This document shows positions 61,545 through 64,000 of a stretch of 64,000 bases of DNA, piece by piece. Position 1 is the first letter of the stretch. Each line of letters opens with the position of its first letter. The notes below the pieces were generated by a model. It saw nothing but the letters and a program-made list of their open reading frames with translations, did not search any database and was not told the DNA's origin. The stretch covers positions 124,001 through 188,000 of the forward strand of contig JBMNJV010000006.1 of NCBI GenBank assembly GCA_050951845.1. Reading direction: 5' to 3'. This DNA is from UBA5436 sp050951845. GTDB taxonomy: Bacteria; Bacillota; Clostridia; Saccharofermentanales; DTU023. The position numbers and the translations under genes were made by a program.

Positions 61545-63053
61545 ATGCAGAAAATTATAAGAACCAGATTTGCCCCGAGTCCGACCGGATTCATGCATGT
61601 CGGCAACTTGCGTTCAGCTCTATATGAGTTTTTAGTCGCCAAAAGTCAAGGCGGAGAATTTATCTTGAGAATTGAAGATACCGATCAGGAACGCCTGGTT
61701 GAAGGATCGGTCGAACACATTTACCAAACTTTGGCGGAAGTTAAACTGAATTATGACGAAGGACCCGATATCGGGGGCCCGCATGCACCTTATGTTCAAA
61801 GTGAAAGACTTGCGCGTTATTTGCCGTATGCTGAACAATTAGTCAAAGAAGACAAAGCATACTATTGTTTTTGCTCTAAAGATCGCCTGGATTCTTTACA
61901 TCAGGATTCAGAAATAAGTGAAGACGAGCAGAGTGAAGTACCGGATCATTTCGGCTATGACCGGCACTGCCGTGATTTGGACCAAACAACAATTGAAACA
62001 AAATTAGCAGCAGGCGAGCCTTATGTTATCAGGCAAAAAATGCCTCTAACCGGCACTACGACATTCCATGATGAGATTTTCGGTGATATCAGTGTAGAAA
62101 ACAAAGAACTTGAAGATCAGATTTTAATAAAATCTGACGGTTATCCGACATATAATTTTGCCAATGTAATTGATGATCATGAAATGGAAATTACTCACGT
62201 GGTCAGAGGATCAGAGTACCTCTCTTCTACGCCGAAATACAATTTATTATATGAAGCTTTCGGTTGGGAAATACCCAAATATGTCCATTTGCCTTTGATT
62301 CTCGGTGAGGACGGTACAAAACTCTCCAAGCGTCATGGAGCGACTACTTTTGAAGAGTTGAGCAAACAAGGCTATCTGACCGAAGCGATTATCAACTATA
62401 TCGCATTCTTAGGCTGGGCTCCGAGCAAAGACACGCGTGAAATCTTCAGCTTAAAAGAATTATGCGAAGTGTTTACTATTTCCGGAATCAGTAAATCTCC
62501 TGCAACATTCGATTATAACAAGCTTGCTTGGTATAACGAACAATACATTCGCAATATGGATGTCGCAACATTTAAGAATTGGCTTGAACCGGAAGCCAGA
62601 GAATTTTTCGGTAACAAAAGCTATGATCCGGATTTGCTCGCTGAAATGTTGCAAAACCGCATCACCAAAAGAACCGATTTACCTGTGATGTTGGATTTTG
62701 TTAAAGAACCCGATCCGTTCAATCCGGAAATGTATATTCATAAAAAAAGCAAGCTGACACCCGAACTGGCAGTTCAGGTCTTAGGCATAATTGCTGACCG
62801 TATCACCGATTCGGAGATTTACGAACGCGATTACCTTCATGGTTTATTAATGAATCTGGGACCGGAATTGGAATTAAAAACCGGGCAAATCATGAACCCG
62901 GTCAGAATTGCCCTTTCCGGCAGGCAAGTAACCCCGGGCGGTTCAATTGAACTTCTGTTGTTGCTGGGAAAAGAAGAATCGCTTAAGCGATTGACAGAAG
63001 CCGTTTATAATCTGACTGAATATCTTGCCGATCAAGATCAAGCAACAAGTTAG
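61545..63053 (+). CDS. gltX: Glutamyl-tRNA synthetase
   Basis: A 502-residue class I synthetase charging tRNA-Glu. HIGH-type motif APSPTGFMHVGNLRSALY near residue 10, RIEDTD near 41, and KMSKS counterpart KLSKRHG near 257, followed by the helical anticodon-binding domain. AGGAGG lies 5 bases before the ATG. Directly precedes glnS. Confidence 0.96.
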   Translation: MQKIIRTRFAPSPTGFMHVGNLRSALYEFLVAKSQGGEFILRIEDTDQERLVEGSVEHIYQTLAEVKLNYDEGPDIGGPHAPYVQSERLARYLPYAEQLVKEDKAYYCFCSKDRLDSLHQDSEISEDEQSEVPDHFGYDRHCRDLDQTTIETKLAAGEPYVIRQKMPLTGTTTFHDEIFGDISVENKELEDQILIKSDGYPTYNFANVIDDHEMEITHVVRGSEYLSSTPKYNLLYEAFGWEIPKYVHLPLILGEDGTKLSKRHGATTFEELSKQGYLTEAIINYIAFLGWAPSKDTREIFSLKELCEVFTISGISKSPATFDYNKLAWYNEQYIRNMDVATFKNWLEPEAREFFGNKSYDPDLLAEMLQNRITKRTDLPVMLDFVKEPDPFNPEMYIHKKSKLTPELAVQVLGIIADRITDSEIYERDYLHGLLMNLGPELELKTGQIMNPVRIALSGRQVTPGGSIELLLLLGKEESLKRLTEAVYNLTEYLADQDQATS

Positions 63054-63106
63054 ATTATTTGTTGTAAAGATTAATCATATGGCAGAAATTATTAAATATT
63101 AAGACT

Positions 63107-63134
63107 TTGCTGTTTTTTAATAATATGTTATAAG
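63107..63134 (+). promoter_or_regulatory. Probable promoter of glnS
   Basis: -35 TTGCTG (63107-63112), 16-base spacer, -10 TATAAG (63129-63134), 50 bases before glnS. Confidence 0.5.
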
Positions 63135-63184
63135 AGTTGAATGAAAATAGGGTTGCATGAAAATTATCATTTGAGGTGAAATTA

Positions 63185-64000
63185 ATGACTGAATATAAAA
63201 AATCTGTTTTAAAAAATCCCGGTAATATGCCGAATAACTTTATCCATGACTTTATTGATCAGGATCTGGCAAAAGGCGGACAATATGAAGGGCGAACCGT
63301 ACATACCCGCTTTCCGCCCGAACCGAACGGTTATTTACATATCGGTCACGCCAAGGCAATCTACATTGATTTTGCTACAGCCGAAAAATATCAGGGCTTA
63401 TGTAATCTGCGGATGGACGATACCAATCCGATTCGGGAGGATGTTGAATATATTGATGCGATCAAAGAAGATGTGCATTGGTTAGGTTATGACTGGGGAG
63501 ATCGTTTCTATTATGCCTCGGATTATTTTGAAGAAATGTACGGCTATGCAATTGAGCTGATCGAAAAAGGTCTGGCTTATGTTTGTGAATTAACCGCCGA
63601 ACAAATTCGTGAAACGCGGGGTACTTTAACCGAACCTGGTCAGAACAGTCCGTATCGTGATCGTCCGATAGAGGAAAACCTGGATTTGTTCAGTCGCATG
63701 CGAGCCGGTGAATTCGAAGACGGCAGAATGACTCTGCGCGCAAAGATTGATATGAATTCCGGTAACATCAATATGCGTGATCCGGTTATTTATCGTATTG
63801 CTCATGAAACTCATCACCGGACAGGAGATACCTGGTGTATTTATCCGATGTATGACTTTGCCCATCCTTTAGAGGATGCAATTGAAGGCATTACTCACTC
63901 ACTCTGTTCTCTGGAATTTGAAGATCACAGACCATTATACGACTGGTTTATCGAAAATTGCAGTGTTCCCTATATACCGCGTCAAATCGAGTTTGCACGC
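63185..64000 (+). CDS. glnS: Glutaminyl-tRNA synthetase, 5' part
   Basis: The first 272 codons run off the window edge. HIGH motif in FPPEPNGYLHIGHAKAI near residue 46, LRMDDTNP near 77, and DRPIEENLDLF near 158 identify GlnRS rather than a second GluRS. It charges tRNA-Gln directly, so the organism does not rely solely on the GatCAB amidation route. GAGGTG lies 6 bases before the ATG. Confidence 0.95.
   Translation, partial: MTEYKKSVLKNPGNMPNNFIHDFIDQDLAKGGQYEGRTVHTRFPPEPNGYLHIGHAKAIYIDFATAEKYQGLCNLRMDDTNPIREDVEYIDAIKEDVHWLGYDWGDRFYYASDYFEEMYGYAIELIEKGLAYVCELTAEQIRETRGTLTEPGQNSPYRDRPIEENLDLFSRMRAGEFEDGRMTLRAKIDMNSGNINMRDPVIYRIAHETHHRTGDTWCIYPMYDFAHPLEDAIEGITHSLCSLEFEDHRPLYDWFIENCSVPYIPRQIEFAR

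Overview
The window reads as chromosomal DNA from a low-to-moderate G+C member of the Bacillota, most likely a Clostridia-type anaerobe. Support comes from the hrcA-grpE-dnaK-dnaJ-prmA cluster under a CIRCE operator, the rplU-prp-rpmA operon with a Firmicutes-type cleavable L27 extension, a DarB/CbpB-like CBS protein, rubredoxin, strong AGGAGG-type ribosome sites, frequent TTG/GTG starts, and a dedicated glutaminyl-tRNA synthetase beside GltX. No RNA gene of the rRNA/tRNA type was seen.

Layout. 1-1.8 kb: a 92-bp tandem hairpin repeat, an orphan endonuclease-fold protein and rubredoxin. 1.9-8.0 kb: an oligopeptide ABC transporter operon, oppB-C-D-F-A, read on the minus strand. 8.1-10.7 kb: obg and the L21-Prp-L27 operon. 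10.8-12.3 kb: cysK-cysE. 12.3-28.4 kb: a co-oriented block of nine unusual genes: a zinc-ribbon/TPR-like membrane protein, a WG-repeat protein, a small membrane protein, a Ser/Thr kinase with leucine-rich repeats, a zinc-ribbon polytopic protein, a degenerate kinase with a DUF5050-like propeller, a 1285-residue fusion of a family-2 glycosyltransferase with a Ser/Thr kinase and propeller, a six-hairpin lipoprotein and a helix-turn-helix protein. This looks like a surface sensing system tied to polysaccharide synthesis and is the best candidate for something undescribed. 28.8-33 kb: an ABC-2 exporter operon and the CBS protein. 33.3-34.9 kb: an IS110/IS1111-type element that interrupts a 91-bp tandem array. 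35.3-41.7 kb: the heat-shock operon.

41.7-53.2 kb is an accessory region: intact and broken DUF4143-type ATPases, an IS30 scrap, a TetR-controlled SDR/flavin-oxidoreductase pair, a peptidase E pseudogene, several orphan genes and four copies of a palindromic intergenic repeat. 53.3-64 kb returns to core genes (hemW, NfeD/SPFH, gltX, glnS), but holds an ATPase plus TOPRIM-like DUF4276 pair that resembles a two-gene defence module, and two secreted hydrolase-like proteins whose catalytic residues are altered.

A general trait of this genome is short tandem repeats. They occur inside genes (oppD tail, hemW N-terminus, ABC permease, zinc-ribbon protein) and directly after stop codons, where the repeat copies the 3' end of the preceding gene.
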